From CAUZIR01 sp965250195 (GTDB lineage Bacteria; Chloroflexota; Dehalococcoidia; Lucifugimonadales; UBA2962), in assembly GCA_965250195.1 (NCBI GenBank), contig OZ252295.1:1488001-1552000 (forward strand): a stretch of 64,000 nt of DNA, given 5' to 3'. Positions 52,343-62,105 of this stretch are shown one piece after another. Position 1 is the first letter of the stretch; the number at the start of each line of letters is the position of its first letter. The translations under genes were made by a program, and so were the position numbers. The notes under the pieces were generated by a model. It searched no databases and was not told where the DNA came from. It saw only the letters and a program-made list of their open reading frames with translations.

Positions 52343-52654
52343 TTGGCTCAAAGTTCACGACCCGGCGGTAAGTTCAAACTGCCCTCGTTCTTCTACATGC
52401 GGCAGGCGGCTTCGCGCTGGTTCCGCGAGCAGAGAGACCTGCTGCCCCCGTACAACCATTACGAGGGCGAGGTCTGGGGCAAGCACATCCGTGGCGGCCT
52501 GTACTACCTGGAGTTGGACGGCGACGCCGTCCAGGTGGATAAATTGGCCTACAGCCTGCTGGAGGTAGGGGAGGCGGTGAAGGTCCGCTACACCCGGCGG
52601 CTGCGGGCCATCAACATAGACCGCTTCCCGGCAACCGGCACCAACGGCGGCTAG
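52343..52654 (+). CDS. Hypothetical protein, 103 aa
   Basis: Starts with TTG 52343. The product is basic and aromatic-rich (SFFYMRQAASRWFREQ) with a later beta part. No family recognised. Its stop overlaps the convergent alanine dehydrogenase gene by four bases. Confidence 0.55.
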   Translation: MAQSSRPGGKFKLPSFFYMRQAASRWFREQRDLLPPYNHYEGEVWGKHIRGGLYYLELDGDAVQVDKLAYSLLEVGEAVKVRYTRRLRAINIDRFPATGTNGG

Positions 52655-53769
52655 CCGGCCAGCGCCTCGGCGACCGGGACGTAGGGGAGGCCGAGAGCCT
52701 CTGCCACCGCCGGGTGAGTGACGTGCCCACGAAGCGTGTTGATCCCCAGCGACATGGGCCCCGCCTCGTTGACCGTCATTTCGATGCCGTCGTTGGCGAG
52801 CTTGAGCACGTATCGGTACGTCGCGTTCGACAGCGCGACGCTGGCAGTCGTCGCCACCGTGCCGGGAATATTGGTGACCGCGAAGAGCGACACGCCGTTT
52901 TCTCTGTAGGTCGGCTCCGCCTGCGTCGTCGGCCTGACACCCTCCACCGAGCCACCCTGATCGATCGCCACGTCCATTACCAAGGCGTCCGGTTTCATGC
53001 CCGCGAGCATCGCTTTCGTGATTACCCTTGGGGAGCGTGCACCGGGTATCAGCACCGCGCCGATAGCCACGTCCGCGCGAGCGAGGAACTCGGTGAGCTT
53101 CAACGGCGTCGACATCATCGTCTTGATCATGTTTCGAGATATGTGCTCAATGTAGCGCAGCCGTTCCAGGTTCAGGTCAAAGACGATAACCCGTGCGCCA
53201 AGGGCGGTGCCGATAAGGGCCGCGGCGAGGCCGACGTTACCCCCGCCGACCACCACCATCCGGCAGGACTCCGCGCCGGGGACGCCGCCCATGAGCCGTC
53301 CCGGTCCGCCAAAGTCCGTTTGTAACAGACGGGTCGCGATCTGGGGCGAAAGCCGCCCGGCGATCTCGCTCATAGGTGTGAGCAGCGGCAGCGTACCGTT
53401 GGGCTCCTGCACCGTCTCGTAGGCCACGCCCGCCACCTTTGAGTCACACAGTCTTTGGGTCAGTTCAGCGTCCGGTGCGAGGTGGAGGTAAGTGAACAGG
53501 ATCAGGTCTTTGCGGAAGCGCTCGAACTCCTCAGGCTGTGGTTCTTTGACCTTGACCACCATGTCCGCATCGCCCCACAGCTCGTCGGGGTCACCAACAA
53601 TCGACGCCCCGGCCGCAACGTAATCCACGTCCGGGCAGGACGCATACATACCCGCGTCCTTTTGCACCGTCACTTCATGGCCGGCCCTCACCAGCACGTC
53701 CACCTTGTCCGGGGTCATGCTGACCCGTCGCTCACCACTCTTTACTTCTGTTGGTACACCGATTTTCAT
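52651..53769 (-). CDS. ald: Alanine dehydrogenase
   Basis: 372 aa, the normal length. Conserved parts: MKIGVPTEVKSGERRVSMTP (substrate Arg), VVKVKEPQ (Lys), YLHLAPD (catalytic His), GGGNVGLAAA nucleotide loop, MDVAIDQGG (catalytic Asp) and VTNIPGTV. It interconverts alanine and pyruvate with NAD. It may link the C3 pool made by malic enzyme to nitrogen assimilation. Confidence 0.95.
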   Translation of the reverse strand: MKIGVPTEVKSGERRVSMTPDKVDVLVRAGHEVTVQKDAGMYASCPDVDYVAAGASIVGDPDELWGDADMVVKVKEPQPEEFERFRKDLILFTYLHLAPDAELTQRLCDSKVAGVAYETVQEPNGTLPLLTPMSEIAGRLSPQIATRLLQTDFGGPGRLMGGVPGAESCRMVVVGGGNVGLAAALIGTALGARVIVFDLNLERLRYIEHISRNMIKTMMSTPLKLTEFLARADVAIGAVLIPGARSPRVITKAMLAGMKPDALVMDVAIDQGGSVEGVRPTTQAEPTYRENGVSLFAVTNIPGTVATTASVALSNATYRYVLKLANDGIEMTVNEAGPMSLGINTLRGHVTHPAVAEALGLPYVPVAEALAG

Positions 53770-53798
53770 TTCAACTTCTCATTTCATATTCGGGCAAA

Positions 53799-56700
53799 TC
53801 ATAGCTCAGCGGACAGGGCTTCTGCATGAGTGGTGCTGCGAGTTACAGCGTCGGCGATAAGTTCCACGAGGTGCCGAGCCTTTTTACCGGTGCCATCGGC
53901 TATCTGCTGCCTGCACGACACTCCCAGACTGACGACCTCGAACTCTCCCGTTCGCCCTTGAATGGCCGGGAACAGGGCAAGTCCACCGATCTCCATTGAG
54001 ACATCGTAGTGCTCCTTTTCGAAGCCGAACGACCCGGCCATCCCGCAGCAGCCGGAGTCGATCTCTTCCACCTCGATATTAGGCAGCGCGCCCAGCACCT
54101 CCATCGAGTGCTTCGTGCCCACGATCGCTTTTTGCTGACAGTGCCCGTGGAACAGAATTTTTCGATCGAGGCCGTCGAAGCGCTTAAGAAGACCAAGGTT
54201 AGTAGGCATGCCAAGCAATTCGTCGATCAGCAGTGTCCTGTCAGCTACAGCGCGGGCAGTTTTGTCGCCAGGCAGCAGATCGAGGTACTCGTCCCTGAAC
54301 ATCAGGATGCACGACGGCTCCAGGCCGACCATATACACGTCGCCCTCTCCGGTGCCCGTCGTCAGAGCCTGTGCCGCCACAGCGACGTTGGCTGCGGCGT
54401 TGCGTCGGGCCCGTTCGGCGTCCCCGGCAGAGATCTGGGGCCGACCACAGCAGTGGAACTCCGGGACGACAACCTCGTAGCCCAGCGCCTCCAGCACCGT
54501 CACGGCGGCGCGGCCGATCTCCGGGTGGTTGTAGTTCGTGAACGTGTCATTGAACAAGACCACCCGGCCCCGGCCCCCTTCCCGGCCCTCGGACGGCACC
54601 TGGGCCGTCTCGGGGCGCGCCCGCAGCCACTGGTCGAACGTCTGGGAGGCGAACGCCGGGAGGCGACGACGACGGTCGATACCCGACACCCTTTCCAAGA
54701 CGTCCGCCGCGGCGTCCGAGCCGACGGTCCAGTTCGACACCGGCGCCAGAGCCGAGCCAAGTTTGCCGAGCCTGTCGATATTTCCCAGCAGCCGGTCCCT
54801 CAGGCTCGGCCCGTACTCACGCCGCCTCTGCGTCAGCAGCTCGTACTTGAGCTTGGCCATGTCCACGTTCGACGGGCACTCGGCTTTGCACGCCTTGCAG
54901 CCCAGGCACAGGTCCATCACTTCATGCACACGCTCTCCTGTGAGCGCGTTCAGGGGCAGGGCGCCGGAGATAGCTGACCGCAGCGCGTTGGCCCGGCCGC
55001 GTGTCGAGTGCTCCTCGTCCCTGGTGGCCATGAACGACGGGCACATCGTGCCCCCGGCCGACTTGCGGCAGGCCCCCTGTCCGTTGCACGCCTCGATCGC
55101 CGCCGCCAGCCCGCCCTCTCGCTCGAAAGACAGGGCCGTCAGAGTTTTGGCCGTTTTGTAAGCGGGGCCGATGCGCAGGTTCTCCGTCATCGGAGGCGGA
55201 TTTACGATTTTGCCGGGGTTCATCAGCCCGTCGGGATCAAAAGCGCGTTTGACCCGACCGAACGCCTCCGTTATGACCGGGCCGAACATCTTTTCGATAA
55301 ACGGGCTGCGCACCAGGCCGTCGCCGTGTTCGCCACTCAGCGCTCCTCCAAACTCGAGCACCAGATCGCTTATGTCGTCCGCGATCCGGGCCATGCGGTC
55401 GATGCCGTCCTGACTCTTGGGGTCGATTAGCGGCCGTATGTGCAGGCAGCCGACACTGGCGTGCCCGTAATACCCGGCCTCGGTGCCATGCTCCCGGACG
55501 ATCTCATCGAATCGCTCTACGAATTGGGGCAGCTTTTCCGGCGCCACGGCGGTGTCTTCTACGAACGCCAGGGGTTTTTCCGGACCGGGCACATTCATGA
55601 TGAGCCCCAGTCCTGCCCGGCGCACCGCCCACACCCTCGCCTGCGCCGGCGGGTCGATCAGGCGTGTCACCGCGTAGCCCAGGCCCGACTGCTTCATCCT
55701 CCGTTCCAGGCCGTTCAGCTTGCCGGTGACTTCGGCCTCGGTGTCACCGGTGAATTCCACCACCAGCACCGCCTCCGGGTCGCCCTGCACCCAGTCCATC
55801 AGCCGGGCGTACTCCGGCTGGGTGCGCGCCTGCCGCAGAATCATCGAGCCGATATGCTCGACGGCTGCCGGACGGAGTTCCAGCGCTGCGACCGTCGCCT
55901 CCATCGACTCGATCAGGCCTGCGAAGTGCAGCACCGCCAGCGCCTTGAGTTTCGGTATCGGCACCAGCTTCAGCGTCGCTTCCGTGATGTTGATCAGCGT
56001 TCCCTCGGAGCCCACCACGAACCGCGCCAGGTCCAGCCCGTCGCCTGTTCCCCAGTCGCCCGATCCGAGGAGGTCCAGGTTGTAGCCCGACACCCGTCGC
56101 ATGATTTTGGGGTAGCGTCTGTCGACCTCATCGCCGTACTCGGCCGCGACAGCCGTCAGCTCGCGTGTAATGGCGCCCAGCAGGTCGTCCCGAGCGGCAA
56201 TCGCCTTGACGGCAGACCCGTCGAGGAGACCCAGTTCCGCCACCGTGCCGTCAGACAGGACCGTGCGCAGACCGGCGACGTTATCCGACGTCTTACCCCA
56301 CACCACCGAGTGGGCCCCGCAGGAGTTGTTGCCCAGCGCACCGCCCACATTGCCCCGGTTGGAGGTACTGGGGTCGGGGGCGAATACGAGGCCCCGAGAT
56401 GCCAGCGTTCGGTTCAGCTCGTCGAGAATAATCCCTGGCTGCACCCGCACAGTCTGTGCTTCGGCATCGACGCTAAGCACGCCGCGCATGTACTTGGAGT
56501 AGTCGATGACTATCGCGGCGCCCACCGTCTGGCCTGCCAGGCTCGTTCCGCCGCCCCTCGGCAGCACCGGCACCTTGTGACGGCGTGCCAGTTCGACGGT
56601 GGCGATCACGTCGTCTTCCGATCTTGGGAGCACCACGCCCACCGGCATGACCTGGTAGATTGAGGCGTCGGTGCTGTAGAGGAGGCGAGAGACGCGGTCG

Positions 56701-56822
56701 AAGCGAACCTCGCCGGTCACCACGCGACTCAACTCGCGGGCGAGATCGCCAGTGTCGGGGTCGACCGTGGCGTCAGGGACAGGAGAAACCGTGTTGCCGG
56801 GTTCGACGAGGGTCGCCGACAT
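53799..56822 (-). CDS. FAD-linked oxidase / Fe-S oxidoreductase fusion (GlcD-GlcF type)
   Basis: 1,007 aa. The N-terminal half is a FAD-binding type-4 oxidase (PRGGGTSLAGQ ... NRGNVGGALGNNSCG) with its C-terminal FAD-oxidase domain. Then come two 4Fe-4S binding sets (CNGQGACRKSAGGTMCP and CLGCKACKAECP) and two CCG domains (EFHCCGRP, DSGCCGMAG). Such fusions oxidise D-lactate, D-2-hydroxyglutarate or glycolate and pass electrons to quinones. Glycolate would fit the glyoxylate enzymes of this window, but D-lactate is equally possible. Confidence 0.92.
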   Translation of the reverse strand: MSATLVEPGNTVSPVPDATVDPDTGDLARELSRVVTGEVRFDRVSRLLYSTDASIYQVMPVGVVLPRSEDDVIATVELARRHKVPVLPRGGGTSLAGQTVGAAIVIDYSKYMRGVLSVDAEAQTVRVQPGIILDELNRTLASRGLVFAPDPSTSNRGNVGGALGNNSCGAHSVVWGKTSDNVAGLRTVLSDGTVAELGLLDGSAVKAIAARDDLLGAITRELTAVAAEYGDEVDRRYPKIMRRVSGYNLDLLGSGDWGTGDGLDLARFVVGSEGTLINITEATLKLVPIPKLKALAVLHFAGLIESMEATVAALELRPAAVEHIGSMILRQARTQPEYARLMDWVQGDPEAVLVVEFTGDTEAEVTGKLNGLERRMKQSGLGYAVTRLIDPPAQARVWAVRRAGLGLIMNVPGPEKPLAFVEDTAVAPEKLPQFVERFDEIVREHGTEAGYYGHASVGCLHIRPLIDPKSQDGIDRMARIADDISDLVLEFGGALSGEHGDGLVRSPFIEKMFGPVITEAFGRVKRAFDPDGLMNPGKIVNPPPMTENLRIGPAYKTAKTLTALSFEREGGLAAAIEACNGQGACRKSAGGTMCPSFMATRDEEHSTRGRANALRSAISGALPLNALTGERVHEVMDLCLGCKACKAECPSNVDMAKLKYELLTQRRREYGPSLRDRLLGNIDRLGKLGSALAPVSNWTVGSDAAADVLERVSGIDRRRRLPAFASQTFDQWLRARPETAQVPSEGREGGRGRVVLFNDTFTNYNHPEIGRAAVTVLEALGYEVVVPEFHCCGRPQISAGDAERARRNAAANVAVAAQALTTGTGEGDVYMVGLEPSCILMFRDEYLDLLPGDKTARAVADRTLLIDELLGMPTNLGLLKRFDGLDRKILFHGHCQQKAIVGTKHSMEVLGALPNIEVEEIDSGCCGMAGSFGFEKEHYDVSMEIGGLALFPAIQGRTGEFEVVSLGVSCRQQIADGTGKKARHLVELIADAVTRSTTHAEALSAEL

Positions 56823-56883
56823 CGGTTGAGCTAGTTAGAGGTTCGGGTCCCGGCAGGGGCCGGAGGGAATCGGAGGTCCGCGA

Positions 56884-57699
56884 TCAGCCTGTGACCCTTA
56901 CGATCTCGAAAGACTGCTTTCCGCGGGGGGTGACAACATCCACCTGTTGGCCGGCCATTCGGCGCATAACCGCCTTGCCCACGGGGGACTCGTTGGAAAT
57001 CTTGCCTTCTAGGGGGTTGGCCTCCGTGGCGCTTACCACGGTATAGCCATGAACCTTGCCGGAGCCCAGGTCCTTAATGGTGATCTTGGCGCCCACCCGG
57101 ACGACCGCGTCCTTCTTTCGTTTCTTCGGGTCGATGACGACCGCGTTCTTTAGCTGAAGCTCAATGTCGCGAATCCTCGACTCCACCAGCCCCAACTGCT
57201 CGCGGGCCGCCTCCAGCGGTGCGTTTTCCCGCACATCCTTGTCGGCAGCGGCCTTGTGGATGTCCTCGGCCAGGGGAATCCGCTCGTCCTTGCGGCGTTT
57301 GAGTTCGGACTTGAGGGTCTTGTAACCCGCGACCGTAAGCTCAATGATGTCCCGGATGGCGGCGTCACCGCCACTGTGCACCCTTGTCCGGCTTTTGCGA
57401 ATGCGGACATGCTGGGCGAGATTGACCTCGAGCTGGCCGCTCTTGCGCATGTAGGACAGAAACCCGCGAATCACCTGCAGTCGCTCGGCGGCCTGGGGGA
57501 CGGCCCCGCCCTCGCCCAGTCGCTCGGAGTACTCACCGACCTCGGAGGGGTTTATCTGCTGAAGAACCCGGTCGGCCCCACACCAGGTCGCAAACCGGTG
57601 CAACTCCCTGTCGGTGTGTGGCCCGTCAGTCTTCGTCTTCGGGTTATTAATGTACTGACTAATAGCCTCGATGACGGTCTGGTCTGTGAGTTCCTGCAA
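56884..57699 (-). CDS. GreA-like transcript cleavage factor with extra N-terminal domain
   Basis: 271 aa against ~158 for normal GreA. Residues ~115-195 form the coiled coil, with tip sequence DVRENAPLEAAR like the GreA D-x-x-EN motif that enters the RNA polymerase channel. Residues ~195-271 form the FKBP-like domain (SNESPVGKAVMRRMAGQQVDV). The first ~105 residues are a helical domain resembling the N-terminal SAM-like domain of tyrosine recombinases (SQYINNP ... LQVIRGFLSYMRKSGQL). This extra domain is unusual and may bind DNA. Direct repeats lie upstream of the gene. Confidence 0.8.
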   Translation of the reverse strand: MQELTDQTVIEAISQYINNPKTKTDGPHTDRELHRFATWCGADRVLQQINPSEVGEYSERLGEGGAVPQAAERLQVIRGFLSYMRKSGQLEVNLAQHVRIRKSRTRVHSGGDAAIRDIIELTVAGYKTLKSELKRRKDERIPLAEDIHKAAADKDVRENAPLEAAREQLGLVESRIRDIELQLKNAVVIDPKKRKKDAVVRVGAKITIKDLGSGKVHGYTVVSATEANPLEGKISNESPVGKAVMRRMAGQQVDVVTPRGKQSFEIVRVTG

Positions 57700-57734
57700 G
57701 CTCGGGCCTCCTCCGTGTTCCTCGTTGGGGTACT

Positions 57735-57774
57735 GAGTCGCTAGGGTGCAGAGTCGCTGGGGTGCAGAGTCGCT
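57735..57774. repeat. 2.5 tandem copies of a 16-bp repeat
   Basis: GAGTCGCT(A/G)GGGTGCA at 57735-57750 and 57751-57766, with a partial third copy (57767-57774). It lies upstream of the GreA-like gene, in the gap to polA. Possibly a slippage product or a regulator site. Confidence 0.6.
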
Positions 57775-57838
57775 GCGGTACCTTTAATCGTATGGAGGTG
57801 CCGGAGGGGTGTCAACGAGACGCCCAAGTCGAGACGGC

Positions 57839-60643
57839 CTACCCGAGCGGCTCCATCTGGTCCCAGTTCGGTCCCGCTTTCACCTCTATTTCCAGCGGCA
57901 CCTTCAGGTCCATTGCCGCTGGCATTTCAGCCCTGAGCAAGGCGGCTAGTGCGACGCTCTCCCCGTTCGGGCACTCGAACACCAGCTCGTCGTGCACCTG
58001 CAGGATCATCCGGGTCTGCATGCCCGTCTCATCAAGCTTCCCCTGCATCCTCAGCATGGCGAGCTTGATTATGTCGGCCGCCGTGCCCTGCACCGGCATG
58101 TTGATCGCCGCGCGCTCGGCCGCGGCCCTAGCCTGGCGGTTGGACGAATTTATCTCCGGCAGGTACCTGCGACGGCCGCCCAGCGACGCCACGTAGCCCG
58201 CCTGCTGACAGGCCTGGATAGTGGCGTCAATATAGTCCTTGATGCCCGGGTAGCTGGCGAAATAGGCGTCGATGAACTGGCGTCCCTGCTCGGCGGTCAG
58301 GTCCGTCTGTTGGATAATGCCAAAAGGCGTGAGGCCGTACAGGACTCCGAAGTTCAGTACTTTGGCCACTCTGCGCATGTCGGCAGTGACCTCTTCAATC
58401 GGGACTTCATACACCAGTGAAGACGTGGCGCTGTGGATGTCACGGCCATCATGAAATGCCCTCAGCAACCCGGCGTCCTCGGACATGTGGGCGAGGATTC
58501 GTAGCTCGATCTGAGAGTAATCGGCGCCCAACAACATCCAGTCGGGGGAGTCAGCGGGCACGAACGCCCGTCGTACCCGGCGGCCCAAATCCGTGCGCAC
58601 CGGGATGTTCTGCACATTGGGGTCGTTGCTGGACACGCGCCCGGTGGCCGAGCCGGTCTGGTTGTAGCTGGTGTGGATGCGGCCGGTCTTCGCGTTGACC
58701 AGGCCGGGTAGCGCATCAACGTAAGTCGACTTGAGCTTGGAGACCTCTCTGAATTCAAGCACCCGGGCGATAACGTCGTAAGCCCTCGGGTCCACGTCCT
58801 CCAGCCTGCCGGCGTCGAGCTGCTCCTTGAGGGCGTCGAGCGAGGCGGCGTCGGTCGAATAGCCGCTCTTCGTCTTTCTCACCGGCGGCAGTTTGAGCTC
58901 GTTAAACAGCACCTCGCCGAGTTGCTGGGACGAGCCGATCTTGAACTCGTGCCCTATCAACTCATACATGGAGCGCTCGACCTCATCGAGCCTCTCGCCA
59001 AGCTCCACCGACATCTCGCCAAGCAGGTCCGAGTTGATTGCCACGCCGCTGCGCTGCATGCGGACAAGCACGTGTACCAGCGGCATCTCCACCGTTTCCA
59101 GCGGCCCGGCGAGGGCCATGCGGTCCAAGTCTTCGCTGAATATAGCGTGCAGCCGATACGTGAAATCGGCGTCGGCGGCCGCGTACGGCGCGGTTTGTTC
59201 TATACCCACTTGTGCCATAGTTATCTGCTTTTTGCCGGTGCCGATCAGATCCTTGATCGGCGTCATCTCCTCGCCCAGCAACTCAAGGGCCAGGGTCTTG
59301 AGGCCTATGGCTCTGCGCCCGGTGAGATGGGCTGCGAGCATGGTGTCGAACGTGAGGTTGAGCACCTCGACGCCGTGGTTGGCGAGGACCGTGACGTCGT
59401 AGTTGGCGTTGTGCGCCATCTTGCCCGTCGTCTCGCTCTCAAACAGCGGTCGCAGCGCGTCCAGGGCCTCCGGCATCGGCACCTGCACTATCTCTTCCGG
59501 CGTCTCGCCCAGCTCGATCTCCTGCTTCGCCACGTGCCCCACCGGCACATACCAACCCAGCCCGTCCGCGTTGGAGAACGACAGGCCCACCAGGTCGGCC
59601 ACCATGGCATGTTGAGACGTCGTCTCGGTGTCGAACGCGATCGCCTCAGACGCACTGAGCTCGGCGATCATGGCGTCCAGCTTCTCCCGCGTATCGACCA
59701 CCCGGTAATCGGACGTGACGGCGCTTCGGGCCGGGGCCGCCTTCTCTCCGCTGGCGGCACCGCTATCCAGTACGGGCAGGCGGTCGATGATCGTGCGGAA
59801 GTCGAGACCGCGCAGGAACTCGGCCACGGCGGGCCGGTCGTAGGTGGAAAAGTCGGCCGCCTCCAAATCCAGCGTCACCGGCACATCGCGCACGATAGTC
59901 GTGAGGTACTTGCTCTCCCGTGCCGCCGCCTCAGCGTCGCGCATCTTTGTTTGTAGCCCCGCCGGAGCCACTTCGTCGATGTGTTCGTAAATGCCCTCGA
60001 CCGTGCCGAACTGCGTCAGCAGCTTGATCGCCGTCTTGCGGCCCACGCCTCGCACGCCGGGGATGTTGTCCGACGTATCGCCTTCCAGGCCCTTGATGTC
60101 CGCGACCCGGTCCGGGCCCAGGCCGTCGTAGCGGGCCTCCACCGTGGCCACGTCGTAAACCTTGCGGTTGAACGCGGTCGAGACATAGACCCGGGTGTGG
60201 GGCGAGACCAGCTGCAATGCGTCCGTGTCCACCGTCAGGATGAGTGTGTCCATCCCCTCCGCCTCCGACTGAGAGGCCAGCGTGCCCAGCACATCGTCAC
60301 CCTCGAAGCCCGGCGCTTCCACGATGGGTATGTCGAACGTACCGAGCATCTCTTTAATCCGCACCACCTGGCCGGGCAGATCCGGCGGAGTCGGCGGACG
60401 ATGGGCTTTGTAATCCGAAAAATGCTCATGACGAAAAGTCGGCCCAGGAGGGTCGAAGGCGACCACACAGTGCGTCGGCTCGAAGTCCGCGATGGTCTTG
60501 ATGAACGAGTTGAGGAAGCCATAGACCGCGCCGATGGGCTCGCCCGTCGACCGAACGGTCATCGGTTCTTTCAGGGCGTAGTAGGCGACGAAAACCAGGG
60601 CGTGGCCGTCGATGAGGAGGAGCAGGGGGCGGCGGTCGCTCAT
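57839..60643 (-). CDS. polA: DNA polymerase I
   Basis: 934 aa with all three domains. The 5' nuclease (1-~300) opens with LLLIDGHALVF. The 3'-5' proofreading domain (~320-510) keeps its acidic residues (FDTETTS, HNANYDV, AADADFT), so proofreading looks active, unlike Taq polymerase. The polymerase domain has motif A GADYSQIELR, motif B KVLNFGVLYG and motif C VHDELVFE. It fills gaps and removes RNA primers in replication and repair. Confidence 0.97.
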   Translation of the reverse strand: MSDRRPLLLLIDGHALVFVAYYALKEPMTVRSTGEPIGAVYGFLNSFIKTIADFEPTHCVVAFDPPGPTFRHEHFSDYKAHRPPTPPDLPGQVVRIKEMLGTFDIPIVEAPGFEGDDVLGTLASQSEAEGMDTLILTVDTDALQLVSPHTRVYVSTAFNRKVYDVATVEARYDGLGPDRVADIKGLEGDTSDNIPGVRGVGRKTAIKLLTQFGTVEGIYEHIDEVAPAGLQTKMRDAEAAARESKYLTTIVRDVPVTLDLEAADFSTYDRPAVAEFLRGLDFRTIIDRLPVLDSGAASGEKAAPARSAVTSDYRVVDTREKLDAMIAELSASEAIAFDTETTSQHAMVADLVGLSFSNADGLGWYVPVGHVAKQEIELGETPEEIVQVPMPEALDALRPLFESETTGKMAHNANYDVTVLANHGVEVLNLTFDTMLAAHLTGRRAIGLKTLALELLGEEMTPIKDLIGTGKKQITMAQVGIEQTAPYAAADADFTYRLHAIFSEDLDRMALAGPLETVEMPLVHVLVRMQRSGVAINSDLLGEMSVELGERLDEVERSMYELIGHEFKIGSSQQLGEVLFNELKLPPVRKTKSGYSTDAASLDALKEQLDAGRLEDVDPRAYDVIARVLEFREVSKLKSTYVDALPGLVNAKTGRIHTSYNQTGSATGRVSSNDPNVQNIPVRTDLGRRVRRAFVPADSPDWMLLGADYSQIELRILAHMSEDAGLLRAFHDGRDIHSATSSLVYEVPIEEVTADMRRVAKVLNFGVLYGLTPFGIIQQTDLTAEQGRQFIDAYFASYPGIKDYIDATIQACQQAGYVASLGGRRRYLPEINSSNRQARAAAERAAINMPVQGTAADIIKLAMLRMQGKLDETGMQTRMILQVHDELVFECPNGESVALAALLRAEMPAAMDLKVPLEIEVKAGPNWDQMEPLG

Positions 60644-60653
60644 GACCGCCAGT

Positions 60654-62066
60654 TTAAGCGAAAGCTAATCGTTGCGCTTCGTCCAGGAGTTGGGCGACGC
60701 GATCAGGAGAATCGGCCTCGGCGTAGGTGCGCAGAAGCGGCTCGGTGCCGGAGAAGCGCACCAGCATCCAGTAGCCGCCCGCCAGGTTGAACTTATACCC
60801 GTCGTCGGTGCGGGTGCCCTCCACGCTCAGCCCCGCCAGTTCGTTGGGTTTTGCGGACTGGACCCGCGCCACAATTGCATCGCGCTGATCTGGTGGGAAT
60901 GCCAAATCGACCCGGTCGAAGTAGTGGGGGCCGACCATCTCCGTCAGCCAGTCCACCAGCTCCGAAAGTGGCTTGCCGGTCCGCACCATCAGGTCCAGCC
61001 CCAGCAGGCCGCACAGGATGCCGTCGCGCTCCGGCACGTGGCCCCGCACCGTGTAGCCGCCGCTCTCCTCGCCGGCTATCAGGGCGTCCTGCGACTGGAA
61101 CAGCGGGGCGATGTGCTTGAACCCGACCTTGGTCTCGGTGACGGGCACGTCGTAGATGGCCGCCAGCTTGTCCACCATCACGGACTGGGTGAGCGACCGG
61201 ATCAGTGGCCCTGTCTTGCCCATGACGTCCAACTGATACAGGCACAGCAGCGAGAACGTCTCTAGCGTCGTGACGAACCGGCCCTTCTCATCGATTAGCC
61301 CCAGCCGGTCGGCGTCGCCGTCGTTGGCGATGCCGATATCAGCGCCTGTGCCAATCACCAGGGAACTGAGTGTGGAGAGGTGCTGCCCTATGGGCTCGGG
61401 GTGGTCGATGTCGGGGAAGGCCGGGTCCGGCTCCCCGTGAATCTCCGTTATCGAGGTCGAACCTCCGGACAGGATGCGCGGGAACATGCCCAGCCCGGCA
61501 CCGTACATCGGGTCTGCTGCCACCTTCAGGCCCGCCGAGCGCAGAGCATCAAGGTCCACCAAATTGCCGATGTGGTTCAGGTATTTCGGCGCAAGGTCGA
61601 CTCGCGCAATATCGGCCGTGTTCGCCTCGGCCGCCTCCGGTACGCCGCCAGCCGCCTCCAGCCGCCTTATGTGGTGTTCGAGCCGGGCCACCGTCTCGTC
61701 CGGGGCGCTGCCGCCGTTCGACGGCTTGTACTTGTAGCCGTTGTACGCTGGTGGGTTGTGGCTGGCCGTGATTACCACCCCGCCCCCGGCCCGCCGGTCC
61801 ACCACACCGTGGCTGAGCATGGGCGTGGGCACGTGCCCGTCCGTCACCGTGACCGCGATGCCGTTACGGGCGACGACTTCGGCCACTGCCAGCGCAAAAC
61901 GTTCGGAGTCGAGCCGGGTGTCATACCCGATCAGCAAGCCCCGGTCGGCCATGCCTGACTCCCCGATTAAGTCGGTCGTCGCCTGCGCGCAGATGCGCAC
62001 GTTGTCGAACGTGAAGTCCTCGGACATGAGGGCACGCCAGCCGTCCGTACCGAACTTGATCGGCAT
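60654..62066 (-). CDS. Phosphohexomutase (phosphoglucomutase/phosphomannomutase)
   Basis: 470 aa. The phosphoserine loop is TASHNPPAYNGYK, the metal loop DGDADR, the sugar loop GEESGG and the phosphate loop RFSGTEP. It moves phosphate between C1 and C6 of glucose or mannose for glycan or cell-wall precursors. The sugar preference cannot be told. Ten bases separate it from polA downstream. Confidence 0.93.
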   Translation of the reverse strand: MPIKFGTDGWRALMSEDFTFDNVRICAQATTDLIGESGMADRGLLIGYDTRLDSERFALAVAEVVARNGIAVTVTDGHVPTPMLSHGVVDRRAGGGVVITASHNPPAYNGYKYKPSNGGSAPDETVARLEHHIRRLEAAGGVPEAAEANTADIARVDLAPKYLNHIGNLVDLDALRSAGLKVAADPMYGAGLGMFPRILSGGSTSITEIHGEPDPAFPDIDHPEPIGQHLSTLSSLVIGTGADIGIANDGDADRLGLIDEKGRFVTTLETFSLLCLYQLDVMGKTGPLIRSLTQSVMVDKLAAIYDVPVTETKVGFKHIAPLFQSQDALIAGEESGGYTVRGHVPERDGILCGLLGLDLMVRTGKPLSELVDWLTEMVGPHYFDRVDLAFPPDQRDAIVARVQSAKPNELAGLSVEGTRTDDGYKFNLAGGYWMLVRFSGTEPLLRTYAEADSPDRVAQLLDEAQRLAFA

Positions 62067-62105
62067 CTGTTTTTGGTTCGCTCCTGCCCCCTTCGGAAAC
62101 GGAGG

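Noticed and set aside
54009..54977. Long + strand frames opposite the FAD/Fe-S oxidase and other - strand genes
   Set aside because: They are GC-rich shadow frames of strongly conserved genes and have no family features.
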